Assembly: GCF_001659685.2 (NCBI RefSeq)
Contig: NZ_LXYE02000002.1
Location: 62,001-126,000 of the forward strand
From: Labilibacter marinus
GTDB taxonomy: Bacteria; Bacteroidota; Bacteroidia; Bacteroidales; Marinilabiliaceae
DNA length: 64,000 nucleotides
Direction: 5' to 3'
Position numbers and translations under genes: made by a program. Under the pieces are notes generated by a model, which worked only from the letters and a program-made list of their open reading frames with translations, did no database searches and had not been told where the DNA came from. This document shows positions 52,878 to 62,039 of this stretch, piece after piece; the first letter of the stretch is position 1, and every line of letters begins with the position of its first letter.

Positions 52878-53029
52878 GGAGTAGTTATATATTAACTATA
52901 CCAATAGTTGATGGTATAAGATTTAAAAAGATAAAGGAGGTTTTATATATTTCTTTTGTCTTTTTTTTATTTTCACACTTTGAGTATCGCGTCATCCTAT
53001 AATAAACTAAATTATAAAGTTCGTTGATA

Positions 53030-54241
53030 ATGGTATTAAAGAACAAAAAAATAATTTTAGGAGTAACAGCTGGAATTGCAGCCTATAAAGCGGCTGTCTT
53101 AACTAGGTTGTTGGTTAAGCAAGGAGCAGAGGTAAAAGTAATCATGACTAAAAAAGCGAAAGAGTTTATCACTCCGCTTACTATGGCTACATTATCTAAA
53201 AATCCAATTGTGGTAGATTTCTATAATCCTGAAAACGGTGATTGGAATAGCCATGTGGATATGGGTTTGTGGGCAGATGCTTTTATTATAGCACCAGCTA
53301 CGGCTAATACAATGGGTAAAATGGCCAATGCTATAGCCGATAATCTTTTGGTTACAACTTATTTGTCGGCACGATGCCCTGTTTTTGTGGCACCAACAAT
53401 GGATTTAGATATGTATCTGCATCCAGCTAATCAGCGTAACATGAAAACGTTGGAGGCAGATGGTGTACATATGATTGAAGCTGAAACGGGTGAGTTGGCG
53501 AGTGGATTGAGTGGTAAAGGAAGAATGGCAGAACCTGAAAATATTGTAGAAGATATAAGCTCTTATTTTCAGGAAAAAGCCAAGGTGTCGAAAGGTGAAT
53601 TTGATGGACGTAAGTTTCTCGTTAATGCGGGTCCGACCTACGAGAAAATTGACCCAGTGCGTTATATCGGGAATTTTTCGAGTGGTAAAATGGGTTATAA
53701 TATAGCTGAAGTATTAGCTGAAAAAGGTGCTAAGGTAACTTTGATCTCTGGACCAGTTTCCATTAAAGCAAATCATCCGCAAATAGATGTGGTAAAGGTT
53801 ACGTCAGCACTCGAAATGAATGAAGCTTGTAAGGAGTATTTTCCAGAATGTGATGGAGCTGTTTTGTCGGCTGCGGTGGCTGATTATACACCGGTTGTTT
53901 TTGCCGATCAAAAAATAAAAAGTAGTGACAAGGAAATGATGGTTGCTCTAAAAGCTACGCAGGATATTGCTCAGTATTTAGGTAGTATTAAAAGAGAAGG
54001 GCAGTTATTGGTAGGTTTTGCGTTGGAGACGGAAAATGCTGAAGAAAATGCATTAAAGAAACTAAAAGAGAAGAACCTCGATTTGATCGTTTTAAATTCA
54101 CTTCAAAACGAAGGAGCTGGATTTGGAGGTGATACCAATAAAGTAACAATAATTGATGGAGAAAATAATAAGGAAGAGTTTACGTTAAAAAGTAAACGTG
54201 AGGTGGCTATCGATATCGTTGATAAAATTTTATCATTATAA
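53030..54241 (+). CDS. coaBC: Bifunctional phosphopantothenoylcysteine decarboxylase / phosphopantothenate-cysteine ligase
   Basis: Carries out two successive steps of coenzyme A synthesis. The N-terminal flavoprotein (CoaC) domain, residues 1-180, has ILGVTAGIAAYKAAVL, catalytic His75 in NSHVDMG, and PATANTMGKMANAIADNLL. The C-terminal CoaB domain (about 190-403) has NAGPTYEKIDPVRYIGNFSSGKMG, AAVADYTP and the KIKS lysine. ATG at 53030 is used; TTG at 53024 is less likely. 403 residues, as expected. DUF4835 follows after 15 bases. Confidence 0.97.
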   Translation: MVLKNKKIILGVTAGIAAYKAAVLTRLLVKQGAEVKVIMTKKAKEFITPLTMATLSKNPIVVDFYNPENGDWNSHVDMGLWADAFIIAPATANTMGKMANAIADNLLVTTYLSARCPVFVAPTMDLDMYLHPANQRNMKTLEADGVHMIEAETGELASGLSGKGRMAEPENIVEDISSYFQEKAKVSKGEFDGRKFLVNAGPTYEKIDPVRYIGNFSSGKMGYNIAEVLAEKGAKVTLISGPVSIKANHPQIDVVKVTSALEMNEACKEYFPECDGAVLSAAVADYTPVVFADQKIKSSDKEMMVALKATQDIAQYLGSIKREGQLLVGFALETENAEENALKKLKEKNLDLIVLNSLQNEGAGFGGDTNKVTIIDGENNKEEFTLKSKREVAIDIVDKILSL

Positions 54242-54256
54242 TAAAACACTATTCTT

Positions 54257-55162
54257 GTGAAAAATATACTTCTCTTAATTACTTTTCTGATGCTTGTGCA
54301 ATTATCAAATGCGCAGGAGTTACAATGTTCAGTTTCTGTAGTTTCACCAAGTGTTCAGGGTACTAATAAATCAGTATTCGAAACCTTGCAAACAGCCATT
54401 ATGGAGTTTATGAATGGTCAAAAATGGACGGATAATGTGTTTAGTACAGAGGAGCGAATAGAGTGTAGTATCATGATAAATGTAAAGGAAATTGTTTCTG
54501 CTGACGATTTTAAAGGTACCATTCAAATACAAGTTCGTAGACCTGTTTATAATTCGGCTTATAGTTCTGTGCTCTTAAATTATTTGGATCAGGATTTTGA
54601 ATTTAGGTATGCTGAATTTGAGCCATTGATATATAATCCTAATTCATTTGAATCTAATTTAGTGGGCGTGTTATCTTACTACGCCTATGTAATATTGGCT
54701 TTTGATTACGATTCTTTTTCGAGAATGGGAGGTACAGAGTATATGGAAAGGGCTGAGGATATCGTTAATCAGGCACAAAACTCAAGAGGAAAAGGGTGGC
54801 GTTCTTTCGAAAGTAGAAGGAATAGATATTGGTTGGTGGAGAATTACTTAAATGAGCATCATAGGCCATTAAGAGAGTGTATGTATCAATATCATCGTCA
54901 GGGCTTAGATAAGATGAGTGAAAAGCCTGAAGGTGGCAGGAAAGAAGTTTTATCGGCAGTTGAGAAGCTTCAAAAAGTACATAGAAATAAACCAGGATCG
55001 TTTGCTATGCAGGTTTTCTTTGATGCTAAGTCCGATGAGTTAATCAATATATTCTCCGATTCATTCTCTATGGAGAAAGGGAGAGCTATTGAGATTCTTT
55101 CGGAAGTAGATCCGGCAAATGCTGCAAATTACAGTAAATCGTTATCTGGTAACGAAAATTAA
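54257..55162 (+). CDS. DUF4835 family secreted protein
   Basis: A 301-residue protein with a signal peptide (MKNILLLITFLMLVQLSNA-Q) starting at GTG. The body shows the DUF4835 pattern: NKSVFETLQTAIMEFMNGQKW, FEFRYAEFEPLIYN, ILAFDYDSFSRMGGTEYMERAE, and FFDAKSDELINIFS. The family is confined to Bacteroidota, always or nearly always between coaBC and recN; role unknown, probably periplasmic. The position between two cytosolic housekeeping enzymes is conserved but unexplained. Confidence 0.93.
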   Translation: MKNILLLITFLMLVQLSNAQELQCSVSVVSPSVQGTNKSVFETLQTAIMEFMNGQKWTDNVFSTEERIECSIMINVKEIVSADDFKGTIQIQVRRPVYNSAYSSVLLNYLDQDFEFRYAEFEPLIYNPNSFESNLVGVLSYYAYVILAFDYDSFSRMGGTEYMERAEDIVNQAQNSRGKGWRSFESRRNRYWLVENYLNEHHRPLRECMYQYHRQGLDKMSEKPEGGRKEVLSAVEKLQKVHRNKPGSFAMQVFFDAKSDELINIFSDSFSMEKGRAIEILSEVDPANAANYSKSLSGNEN

Positions 55163-55170
55163 AATCGATT

Positions 55171-56835
55171 ATGCTTAAATCGTTATTTGTTTCAAATTAC
55201 GCATTAATAGATCAAGTAGAAATAGACTTTAGTAATGGTTTTTCTGTTATTACAGGAGAAACAGGTGCTGGAAAGTCTATTATATTAGGTGCACTGTCAT
55301 TGGTTTTAGGTCAGCGTAGTGATGTTTCCGTTTTAAAGAATAAAGAAAAGAAGAGTGTTATAGAGGCTGTTTTTAATGTTGAAGGGTATGGTTTTGAGGA
55401 GATGTTCGACAACGAAGATGTTGACTTTGAAATAGAAACCACTATTCGCCGCGAAATACTTTCATCAGGAAAGTCCAGAGCTTTTGTAAATGATACTCCT
55501 GTAAATTTAGGTTTTCTTAAAGAGATATCTTCACGACTAATTGATATTCATTCGCAACACCAAAACTTGTTATTGGGGGAAAGTGCGTTTCAATTGACTG
55601 TAGTCGATACGGTTGCTAAAAACGATACCGTAAAAGATCGTTATAAAGCGGATTTTAAGACTTTTCATAGTCTGACAAAGAAGAGGAAAGAACTAGAGGC
55701 TCAGAATGATCTATTGAAGCAGGAAGCGGATTATATGCAATTCCAATATGTTGAATTGGAACAATTAAAGTTAGTGGATGGAGAACAAGGTGAATTAGAG
55801 CAGGAGCGCGAAATGTTATCCCATGCCGAAGAAATTAAGAGTAATTTATTTGCGAACGTAGAAATCTTGAATGGAGAAAGTACTGCGTTAATAAGCTCTT
55901 TAAAAGATGTAAGTAAGAACTTAGATAAAGTGTCGGCATATATTTCAGAAGGAGAGGAGTGGAGCAACAGAGTTGAGTCGGCATTTATCGATCTTGATGA
56001 CTTGGTAAAAGAGTTAGAAAGCAAAATGGAAAGTGTTGAGCATGATCCTTCGCGTTTAGAATATGTAGCAAATAGATTAGATCAGATATATGCTCTGCAA
56101 CAAAAACATCGTGTGGATAGTTTATCTGCTTTGATTGAGGTTCGCGATAATTTAGCACTTAGGTTGCAAAAGATAGCTTCGTTTGATGAAGATATTGTTG
56201 AGCTTAATAAAGAGATAGAAAAAGCACTGGTTGGTTTAAAAATATCAGGTCAGAAGTTAACCAAAACTAGAACGAAAGTAATAGCTTCTATTGAGAAGCA
56301 GATTGTTGGACAGTTGGTTGAGCTGGGTATGCCTAACGCAAGGCTCGTTGTGGATAGAAAAGATTTAGTGGAGTTTGCAGAGAATGGGATAGACGATGTC
56401 AATTTTTTATTTTCAGCTAATAAAAAAGGTGAATTGTCTGCTATCCCTAAGGTAGCCTCGGGAGGTGAAATGTCAAGAGTGATGTTGTGTATTAAGGCTC
56501 TTCTATCTGTATCAAAAGGATTACCTACTATAATATTTGATGAGATTGATACAGGAGTGTCTGGTGAGGTAGCTGATAAGATGGGGCAAATCATGCAAGA
56601 GATTGCAGCTAATATACAAGTCATTAGTATTACCCACTTACCGCAAATTGCAGTGAAAGGAAAATATCATTATAAAGTATATAAGAAGGATAGTAAAACA
56701 GATACACATTCAAGTATCGAAAGAATTAGTGAAGAGTTAAGAGTAACTGAAATTGCGAAAATGCTGAGCGGAAGTAATCTTTCGGAAGCTGCATTGTCGA
56801 ATGCTAAGGAGTTATTGGCGCAATCAAATCGATAA
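55171..56835 (+). CDS. recN: DNA repair protein RecN
   Basis: SMC-like ATPase of double-strand break repair, 554 residues. Walker A GETGAGKS is at residues 29-36. A central coiled coil (about 155-380) with many Glu and Lys separates the two halves. The ABC signature is ASGGEMSRVMLCIKAL and Walker B PTIIFDEIDTGVSG. Start ATG eight bases after the DUF4835 stop. Normal length and motifs; it closes the five-gene run that began at bamD. Confidence 0.97.
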   Translation: MLKSLFVSNYALIDQVEIDFSNGFSVITGETGAGKSIILGALSLVLGQRSDVSVLKNKEKKSVIEAVFNVEGYGFEEMFDNEDVDFEIETTIRREILSSGKSRAFVNDTPVNLGFLKEISSRLIDIHSQHQNLLLGESAFQLTVVDTVAKNDTVKDRYKADFKTFHSLTKKRKELEAQNDLLKQEADYMQFQYVELEQLKLVDGEQGELEQEREMLSHAEEIKSNLFANVEILNGESTALISSLKDVSKNLDKVSAYISEGEEWSNRVESAFIDLDDLVKELESKMESVEHDPSRLEYVANRLDQIYALQQKHRVDSLSALIEVRDNLALRLQKIASFDEDIVELNKEIEKALVGLKISGQKLTKTRTKVIASIEKQIVGQLVELGMPNARLVVDRKDLVEFAENGIDDVNFLFSANKKGELSAIPKVASGGEMSRVMLCIKALLSVSKGLPTIIFDEIDTGVSGEVADKMGQIMQEIAANIQVISITHLPQIAVKGKYHYKVYKKDSKTDTHSSIERISEELRVTEIAKMLSGSNLSEAALSNAKELLAQSNR

Positions 56836-57057
56836 TAATTGAGCTTTTACAGCTTGTAATTATTGTATAATAGGTGTAATAGCTATTAAATTATTAAAAA
56901 ATAAGGGCGCTTGTTGTAATTTATTTACGAATCATTTTGAACAAGAAGTGCTATGATTGTGTTGTCATTCAGAGTTTTGTAGTCTATTGAGTGTGGTTGT
57001 ACATAATAACATTATAAATATTTAATGTTAATAATTTCTCAGATAGGCTTAATCATA

Positions 57058-57065
57058 TATATTTG
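57058..57065 (+). promoter_or_regulatory. Putative -7 element of fabI
   Basis: TATATTTG, a match to TAnnTTTG, lies 24 bases before the ATG and implies a leader of about 20 bases. Confidence 0.55.
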
Positions 57066-57088
57066 TACGCTCAAAATTGAAAATAAAA

Positions 57089-57934
57089 ATGGGATATAAT
57101 TTATTAAAGGGAAAAAGAGGTATCATTTTCGGTGCATTAAACGATATGTCTATTGCATGGAAAGTTGCAGAACAAGCACATGCTGAAGGAGCAACTTTTA
57201 CACTTACCAATACCCCAGTTGCATGTAGAATGGGGACATTGACAGAGTTATCTGAAAAATGTAATGCAGAAGTTATTCCAGCTGATGCTACTAGTGTTGA
57301 AGACTTAGAACAAGTATTTATTAAATCTCAAGAGATACTAGGCGGTAAAATCGATTTTGTATTGCACTCAATCGGTATGTCATTAAATGTTCGTAAAAAG
57401 AGGTCATACCACGATCTTAATTATAACTATTTAAATAAGACATTAGATATTTCTGCTATTTCATTCCACAAATTATTGCAAGTGGCATTTAAAATGGATG
57501 CTATTAGTGAGTGGGGTTCTGTATTAGGATTATCTTATGTAGCAGCACAACGTTCTTTCTATGGGTATAATGATATGGCTGATGCTAAATCCTTATTAGA
57601 ATCTATCGGACGTAGCTTTGGATACATTTACGGACGTGAAAAGAAAGTAAGAGTAAATACGATTTCCCAGTCACCTACTATGACAACTGCAGGAAGTGGT
57701 GTTAAAGGCTTTGATGGATTAATGGATTTCTCTGAAAGAATGTCGCCGCTTGGTAATGCTACCGCAGATGAATGTGCCGCTTATTGTTTATCATTATTTA
57801 GTGATTTAACGAAGAAGGTAACTATGCAGAATCTCTTCCATGACGGAGGTTTCTCTAATGTTGGCATGAGTTTAAGAGCCATGACGCAATACAACAAAAG
57901 TTTCGATACCGATGATATCGACTCTCTTGATTAA
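57089..57934 (+). CDS. fabI: Enoyl-ACP reductase FabI, Bacteroidota type
   Basis: NADH-dependent reductase that ends each cycle of fatty-acid elongation. The 281-residue protein starts MGYNLLKGKRGIIFGALND, where the nucleotide-binding loop departs from the GITN... form of E. coli. VLHSIGMSLN, LSYVAAQR, Tyr160-x6-Lys167 in the GYNDMADAKSLL segment, and NTISQSPTMTTAGSG are in place. ATG 57089 is used; TTG 57077 would lie almost at the promoter. Alone between recN and a terminator. Confidence 0.96.
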   Translation: MGYNLLKGKRGIIFGALNDMSIAWKVAEQAHAEGATFTLTNTPVACRMGTLTELSEKCNAEVIPADATSVEDLEQVFIKSQEILGGKIDFVLHSIGMSLNVRKKRSYHDLNYNYLNKTLDISAISFHKLLQVAFKMDAISEWGSVLGLSYVAAQRSFYGYNDMADAKSLLESIGRSFGYIYGREKKVRVNTISQSPTMTTAGSGVKGFDGLMDFSERMSPLGNATADECAAYCLSLFSDLTKKVTMQNLFHDGGFSNVGMSLRAMTQYNKSFDTDDIDSLD

Positions 57935-57970
57935 ATAATATATGAAGCTACCCATTGTGGTATCTTTTTA

Positions 57971-57999
57971 AATCCTACCCATTTCGGTAGGATTTTTTG
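57971..57999 (+). terminator. Rho-independent terminator of fabI
   Basis: AATCCTACC and GGTAGGATT form a nine-base stem followed by TTTTT. A weaker, similar hairpin (TACC/GGTA) stands just before it at 57949-57965. Confidence 0.85.
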
Positions 58000-58043
58000 T
58001 TTTTACCAAAGGCAGTATAGTTTTAAAGTATGATTAAAAACAT

Positions 58044-58051
58044 TAACTTTG
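58044..58051 (+). promoter_or_regulatory. Putative -7 element of cysD-cysN
   Basis: TAACTTTG, matching TAnnTTTG, with about 40 bases of leader to the cysD ATG. Confidence 0.55.
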
Positions 58052-58096
58052 ACGCTGTTTTTAGTAAGATAATAGGTTAAAATCATATAAGTAACT

Positions 58097-59002
58097 ATGG
58101 ATAAATACCAGATTAATCACCTAAGAGAACTTGAGGCGGAATCGATTTACGTTATTCGTGAAGTGGCCGCTCAGTTTGAGAAGCCGGTGATGCTTTTTTC
58201 CGGAGGGAAAGACTCAATTGTGATGTTTCATTTAGCACGTAAAGCTTTTTATCCTGCTAAAGTTCCTTTCGCACTTTTACATATTGATACAGGACACAAC
58301 TTCCAGGAAACATTGGATTATAGAGATAATCTAATGGAGAAAACGGGAACGAAGTGTATCGTAAGATATGTTCAAGATTCAATCGACCAAGGTAAAGCAG
58401 TAGAAGAAAAAGGTGTAAATGCATCTCGTAACAAATTGCAAACAGTTACTCTTTTAGATGCATTGGATGAGTTAAAAACTGATGCAGCAATGGGTGGTGG
58501 TCGTCGTGATGAAGAAAAAGCACGTGCCAAAGAGCGTTTCTTCTCTCACAGGGATGAGTTTGGTCAGTGGGATCCAAAGAACCAACGCCCTGAGTTGTGG
58601 AACATCTTTAATGGGAGAAAAAATATGGGAGAACACTTTAGAGTATTCCCAATTAGTAACTGGACAGAAATGGATGTGTGGCAATATATCTATATGGAGA
58701 ATATAGATTTGCCAAATTTATATTTCACGCATAAACGTGAGGTGTTTAATCGTGACGGTGTTTGGATGTTTAAAGCTCCATTTATGGATCTAAAACCAGG
58801 CGAAGAGTTAATTGAGAAGGATGTTAGATGTAGAACAATTGGTGATATTACCTGTACTGGTTTAACGCTTTCAAAAGCAAACGACCTGGAAGATATTATT
58901 CAGGAAGTTGCTGCTACACGAACTACAGAGCGAGGAGGACGTGCAGATGATAAACGTTCAGAATCAGCAATGGAAGATCGTAAAAAAGAAGGTTACTTTT
59001 AA
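58097..59002 (+). CDS. cysD: Sulfate adenylyltransferase subunit 2
   Basis: Catalytic subunit of ATP sulfurylase, forming adenosine 5'-phosphosulfate from sulfate and ATP. The PP-loop SGGKDS is at residues 35-40, followed by FALLHIDTGHNFQETLDYRD, and later MGGGRRDEEKARAKER and FPISNWTEMDVWQYI, all standard. The C-terminal RGGRADDKRSESAMEDRKKEGYF segment completes it; 301 residues. cysN follows after 26 bases. cysC and cysH are not in the window. Confidence 0.97.
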   Translation: MDKYQINHLRELEAESIYVIREVAAQFEKPVMLFSGGKDSIVMFHLARKAFYPAKVPFALLHIDTGHNFQETLDYRDNLMEKTGTKCIVRYVQDSIDQGKAVEEKGVNASRNKLQTVTLLDALDELKTDAAMGGGRRDEEKARAKERFFSHRDEFGQWDPKNQRPELWNIFNGRKNMGEHFRVFPISNWTEMDVWQYIYMENIDLPNLYFTHKREVFNRDGVWMFKAPFMDLKPGEELIEKDVRCRTIGDITCTGLTLSKANDLEDIIQEVAATRTTERGGRADDKRSESAMEDRKKEGYF

Positions 59003-59028
59003 TCACCATTACAACATCAAATATTATT

Positions 59029-60300
59029 ATGAGCGATAAAAATTCAGGATATTTAAATATGGAGCTTTTGCGCTTCACCACTGCAGGTAGTGTTGATGAT
59101 GGTAAAAGTACTTTAATTGGTCGTCTGCTTTACGATAGTAAAGCAATTTTTGAAGACCAAATGGAGGCCATTGAAAAGGCAAGTGAACGTATTGGAGGCG
59201 AGGAAGTTAATTTAGCTTTACTAACCGATGGTTTGCGTGCAGAGCGTGAGCAAGGGATTACTATTGATGTGGCCTACCGTTACTTTGCAACACCTAAACG
59301 TAAGTTTATTATTGCAGATACCCCAGGGCATATTCAGTATACGCGTAATATGGTTACAGGAGCAAGTACTGCCAATGTAGCTATTATATTAGTGGATGCT
59401 CGACATGGTGTATTAGAGCAAACATTGCGTCATACTTATATTGCTTCTCAGTTACAAATTCCACATGTCATCTTTTGTGTAAACAAAATGGACTTGGTTG
59501 AGTATGGGCAAGAGACGTTTGAGAAAATTAAGGCAGATATTGATGGTTTTTCGTCTAAGTTAAGCGTAAAGGATATTCGTTATGTGCCAATTAGTGCCTT
59601 GAATGGAGATAATGTTGTTGACCGTTCAGAGGCCATGGATTGGTATGATGGTCCTACATTGTTACATTTATTGGAAAATATTCATATAAGTAGTGATATT
59701 AATCATGATGACTTCCGTTTTCCAGTACAATATGTAGTTCGCCCTCAAACTGCTGAATTTCCAGATTATAGAGGATATGGAGGTAGAATTGCGAGTGGAG
59801 CTGTTAAAGTAGGTGACCCTATAACTGTATTACCTTCTGGGTTTACTTCTAAGGTTAAAACGATTGACTTTTTTGAGGATTCATTAGAAGTAGCTTTTGC
59901 TCCACAATCGGTTACAATTACATTAGATGATGAAATTGATATTAGCCGTGGCGACATGTTAGTTAAATCAGATGATTTACCAAGAACGACTCAGGATTTA
60001 GAGTTGATGGTATGTTGGTTTAATGAGCGTAATTTAGTGCCAAAAGGTAAGTATGTTATTCGTCATACATCGGCAGAAGCACGTTGTATGGTAACTGGTG
60101 TTCAGCATAAAATGAATATCAATACATTGGAACAAGATACTGAGGATTTGACTGTTCAAATGAATGATATTGCTAAGATTAATATTAGAGTTACTAAACC
60201 GTTGAATGTTGATTCTTATTATAAAAATAGAATTACAGGTAGTGTGATTTTAGTAGAGGAAGGAACGAATGAAACTGTAGCTGCAGGAATGATTGTGTAG
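59029..60300 (+). CDS. cysN: Sulfate adenylyltransferase subunit 1 (GTPase)
   Basis: Translation-factor-like GTPase that powers CysD. GTP-binding motifs: GSVDDGKS (residues 20-27), REQGITIDVAYRYF (switch I), DTPGHIQYTRNM (G3) and NKMD (G4), followed by two beta-barrel domains. At 423 residues it ends without the APS kinase (CysC) domain found in fused CysNC proteins. Co-transcribed with cysD. The product, APS, feeds either sulfide synthesis or sulfation. Confidence 0.97.
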   Translation: MSDKNSGYLNMELLRFTTAGSVDDGKSTLIGRLLYDSKAIFEDQMEAIEKASERIGGEEVNLALLTDGLRAEREQGITIDVAYRYFATPKRKFIIADTPGHIQYTRNMVTGASTANVAIILVDARHGVLEQTLRHTYIASQLQIPHVIFCVNKMDLVEYGQETFEKIKADIDGFSSKLSVKDIRYVPISALNGDNVVDRSEAMDWYDGPTLLHLLENIHISSDINHDDFRFPVQYVVRPQTAEFPDYRGYGGRIASGAVKVGDPITVLPSGFTSKVKTIDFFEDSLEVAFAPQSVTITLDDEIDISRGDMLVKSDDLPRTTQDLELMVCWFNERNLVPKGKYVIRHTSAEARCMVTGVQHKMNINTLEQDTEDLTVQMNDIAKINIRVTKPLNVDSYYKNRITGSVILVEEGTNETVAAGMIV

Positions 60301-60324
60301 TTCAGGATTAATAAGATATAATAT

Positions 60325-60365
60325 AAAAATCCCCGTTAGAATTATTTTTCTATCGGGGATTTTTG
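60325..60365. terminator. Bidirectional terminator between cysN and the FadL-like gene
   Basis: AAAAATCCCCG and CGGGGATTTTT form the main stem, with inner TAGA/TCTA pairing, between convergent genes. Confidence 0.85.
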
Positions 60366-60397
60366 TTTTTTATTTCTTCAGGTTAAGAATTTAAATC

Positions 60398-61981
60398 TTA
60401 AAATTTCCAGCCAACGGTAATACTAGCAAAATGATCATTGCTAGTTACTTCTGTTTTTAAAGGTTCGTCTAGGTCAATGTTAACATCTGATGGCCAATCG
60501 TAATTAAAGTAACTCGTATCATATGAGGAAAGTCTGTAAGCTACATCAACAAAGTAATTCTTATTTCTATATCCAAAACCACCGCTAATTCCTTGAATGG
60601 TGTAATTATCTTTAAAGTCAGATAATTGATGAACACCATGCATAGTAGGTATATCTACTTCCTTATCACCTAAAGGAGAAACCTGAAGCGAATAACCTCC
60701 TCTTAAACTTAGGTTTGAATTTACTCGAAACTCTAAGCCTGCTCTATAGTTATTGGTACTGGTAAATATTTTATTAATCAATTCGTTTTGCTCGTTAATG
60801 GCAATAATATCATCATAATTATTGGTATTAGTTTTAAATTTTGCATTCGCGTAATCCATGTATTCATAATCAAAGCTAATGATAGCTTTTTTACCAAAGA
60901 CGTATGAAGCACTTGCAATAATCTTATCAGGAGTATTGATTTTATAATCAAACTTATTTAATGCACTATCATAGTTTTTTGCGAAAGTCTCTTTTCCTAT
61001 CTCTTCGTTAATCGGGTTAAAGAAGAGTGCATCAATTCTAGTTCCGTAATCTTCTTCAATTTTAAACCAAGTAGGACTGTGGTAAGCAATACCAACGCGA
61101 AGGTGTTTGGTAGGTTTGATAATGGCTCCTACTTTAATGTTAAATCCGTAACCTGCCGCATCTAACCTGTTATTTACCGTAAAGCGATTAAATACATATG
61201 GATCCTGGATATTATTGTCTCTACTAAACTCCTCAAAATAATTTGAAGTTTCTTTATAACGCATTGTCGTGTAATTGGCACTTACTCCTAATAGTAAAAT
61301 GTTACTGATGTTCATTCCTGTGCTAACGTTAATATCTCCAGAATAACCATCCTTTTCTATTATTTTAGTTTGGTCGAATTTGTTAGTAGCAGCAGTGTAA
61401 GCTGTGTATATGCCTTGGCTGTCATCATAATCGATGAGATATGCATTGTAGCCTAAACCGGTTAAGCCACCCCATCCACCTACTTCGTCAGGAGTATAGC
61501 CATAAGCTTCGCTTGTAAACATATCAGTCATCGAAGTTCCAATATTCCTGCCAGTGGCCATTGATTTATAGTTAAAGTTGTTATTGCGATTGTAGCCAAT
61601 GGCAAAATGAGTACTTACAATTCCTTTTTGCACGTCTCTCATGGGGCGATATGTACCCACAAAACCAACTTGATTAAGGGAGAATTTAGTTTTGCTTTCA
61701 TTCGTAGATACTCCGTCAAAATTACTCTTTGTTGAGTTAATAATGAGTGAAGGGGTGAAGCTAAACTCTGAAGAACGATATGCAGCAATACCTGCTGGGT
61801 TAATGCCAATCGCACTAAAGTCGCCTCCTAATGATCCCATGGCATCTCCCATGGACATGGATCGGGCTGTTCCTGAGTATGTAGGTTGTGAATATCTTAA
61901 GATGTCTTCGTAACTTTGTGCACTTAATGTGCTTACAAGTAGAGACATAATTATTCCAGTCAATAATCTAAAATTGGTCAT
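60398..61981 (-). CDS. OmpP1/FadL-family outer-membrane transporter
   Basis: A 527-residue barrel protein with signal peptide MTNFRLLTGIIMSLLVSTLSA-Q. The segment GTARSMSMGDAMGSLGGDFSAIGINPAGIA matches the N-terminal plug of the OmpP1/FadL/TodX family, which takes up long-chain or hydrophobic molecules. Many strands end in aromatic residues and the last residue is Phe (ITVGWKF), the barrel-insertion signal. A Ser/Arg-rich lipoprotein gene lies 58 bases upstream on the same strand, so the two are probably co-transcribed. Substrate unknown. Confidence 0.88.
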   Translation of the reverse strand: MTNFRLLTGIIMSLLVSTLSAQSYEDILRYSQPTYSGTARSMSMGDAMGSLGGDFSAIGINPAGIAAYRSSEFSFTPSLIINSTKSNFDGVSTNESKTKFSLNQVGFVGTYRPMRDVQKGIVSTHFAIGYNRNNNFNYKSMATGRNIGTSMTDMFTSEAYGYTPDEVGGWGGLTGLGYNAYLIDYDDSQGIYTAYTAATNKFDQTKIIEKDGYSGDINVSTGMNISNILLLGVSANYTTMRYKETSNYFEEFSRDNNIQDPYVFNRFTVNNRLDAAGYGFNIKVGAIIKPTKHLRVGIAYHSPTWFKIEEDYGTRIDALFFNPINEEIGKETFAKNYDSALNKFDYKINTPDKIIASASYVFGKKAIISFDYEYMDYANAKFKTNTNNYDDIIAINEQNELINKIFTSTNNYRAGLEFRVNSNLSLRGGYSLQVSPLGDKEVDIPTMHGVHQLSDFKDNYTIQGISGGFGYRNKNYFVDVAYRLSSYDTSYFNYDWPSDVNIDLDEPLKTEVTSNDHFASITVGWKF

Positions 61982-62039
61982 AATTATAGTATTATATGTG
62001 AAGTTTAGTTTTTATTAAATCAAATATTAATGAGGTAAA

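Noticed and set aside
56250-56624. 124-codon open frame opposite recN
   Set aside because: Lies fully inside recN, whose Walker B and ABC signature regions are encoded on the other strand.
57949-57965. Second hairpin before the fabI terminator as a riboswitch or tandem terminator
   Set aside because: The stem is short and mismatched, and no T-run of its own is present.
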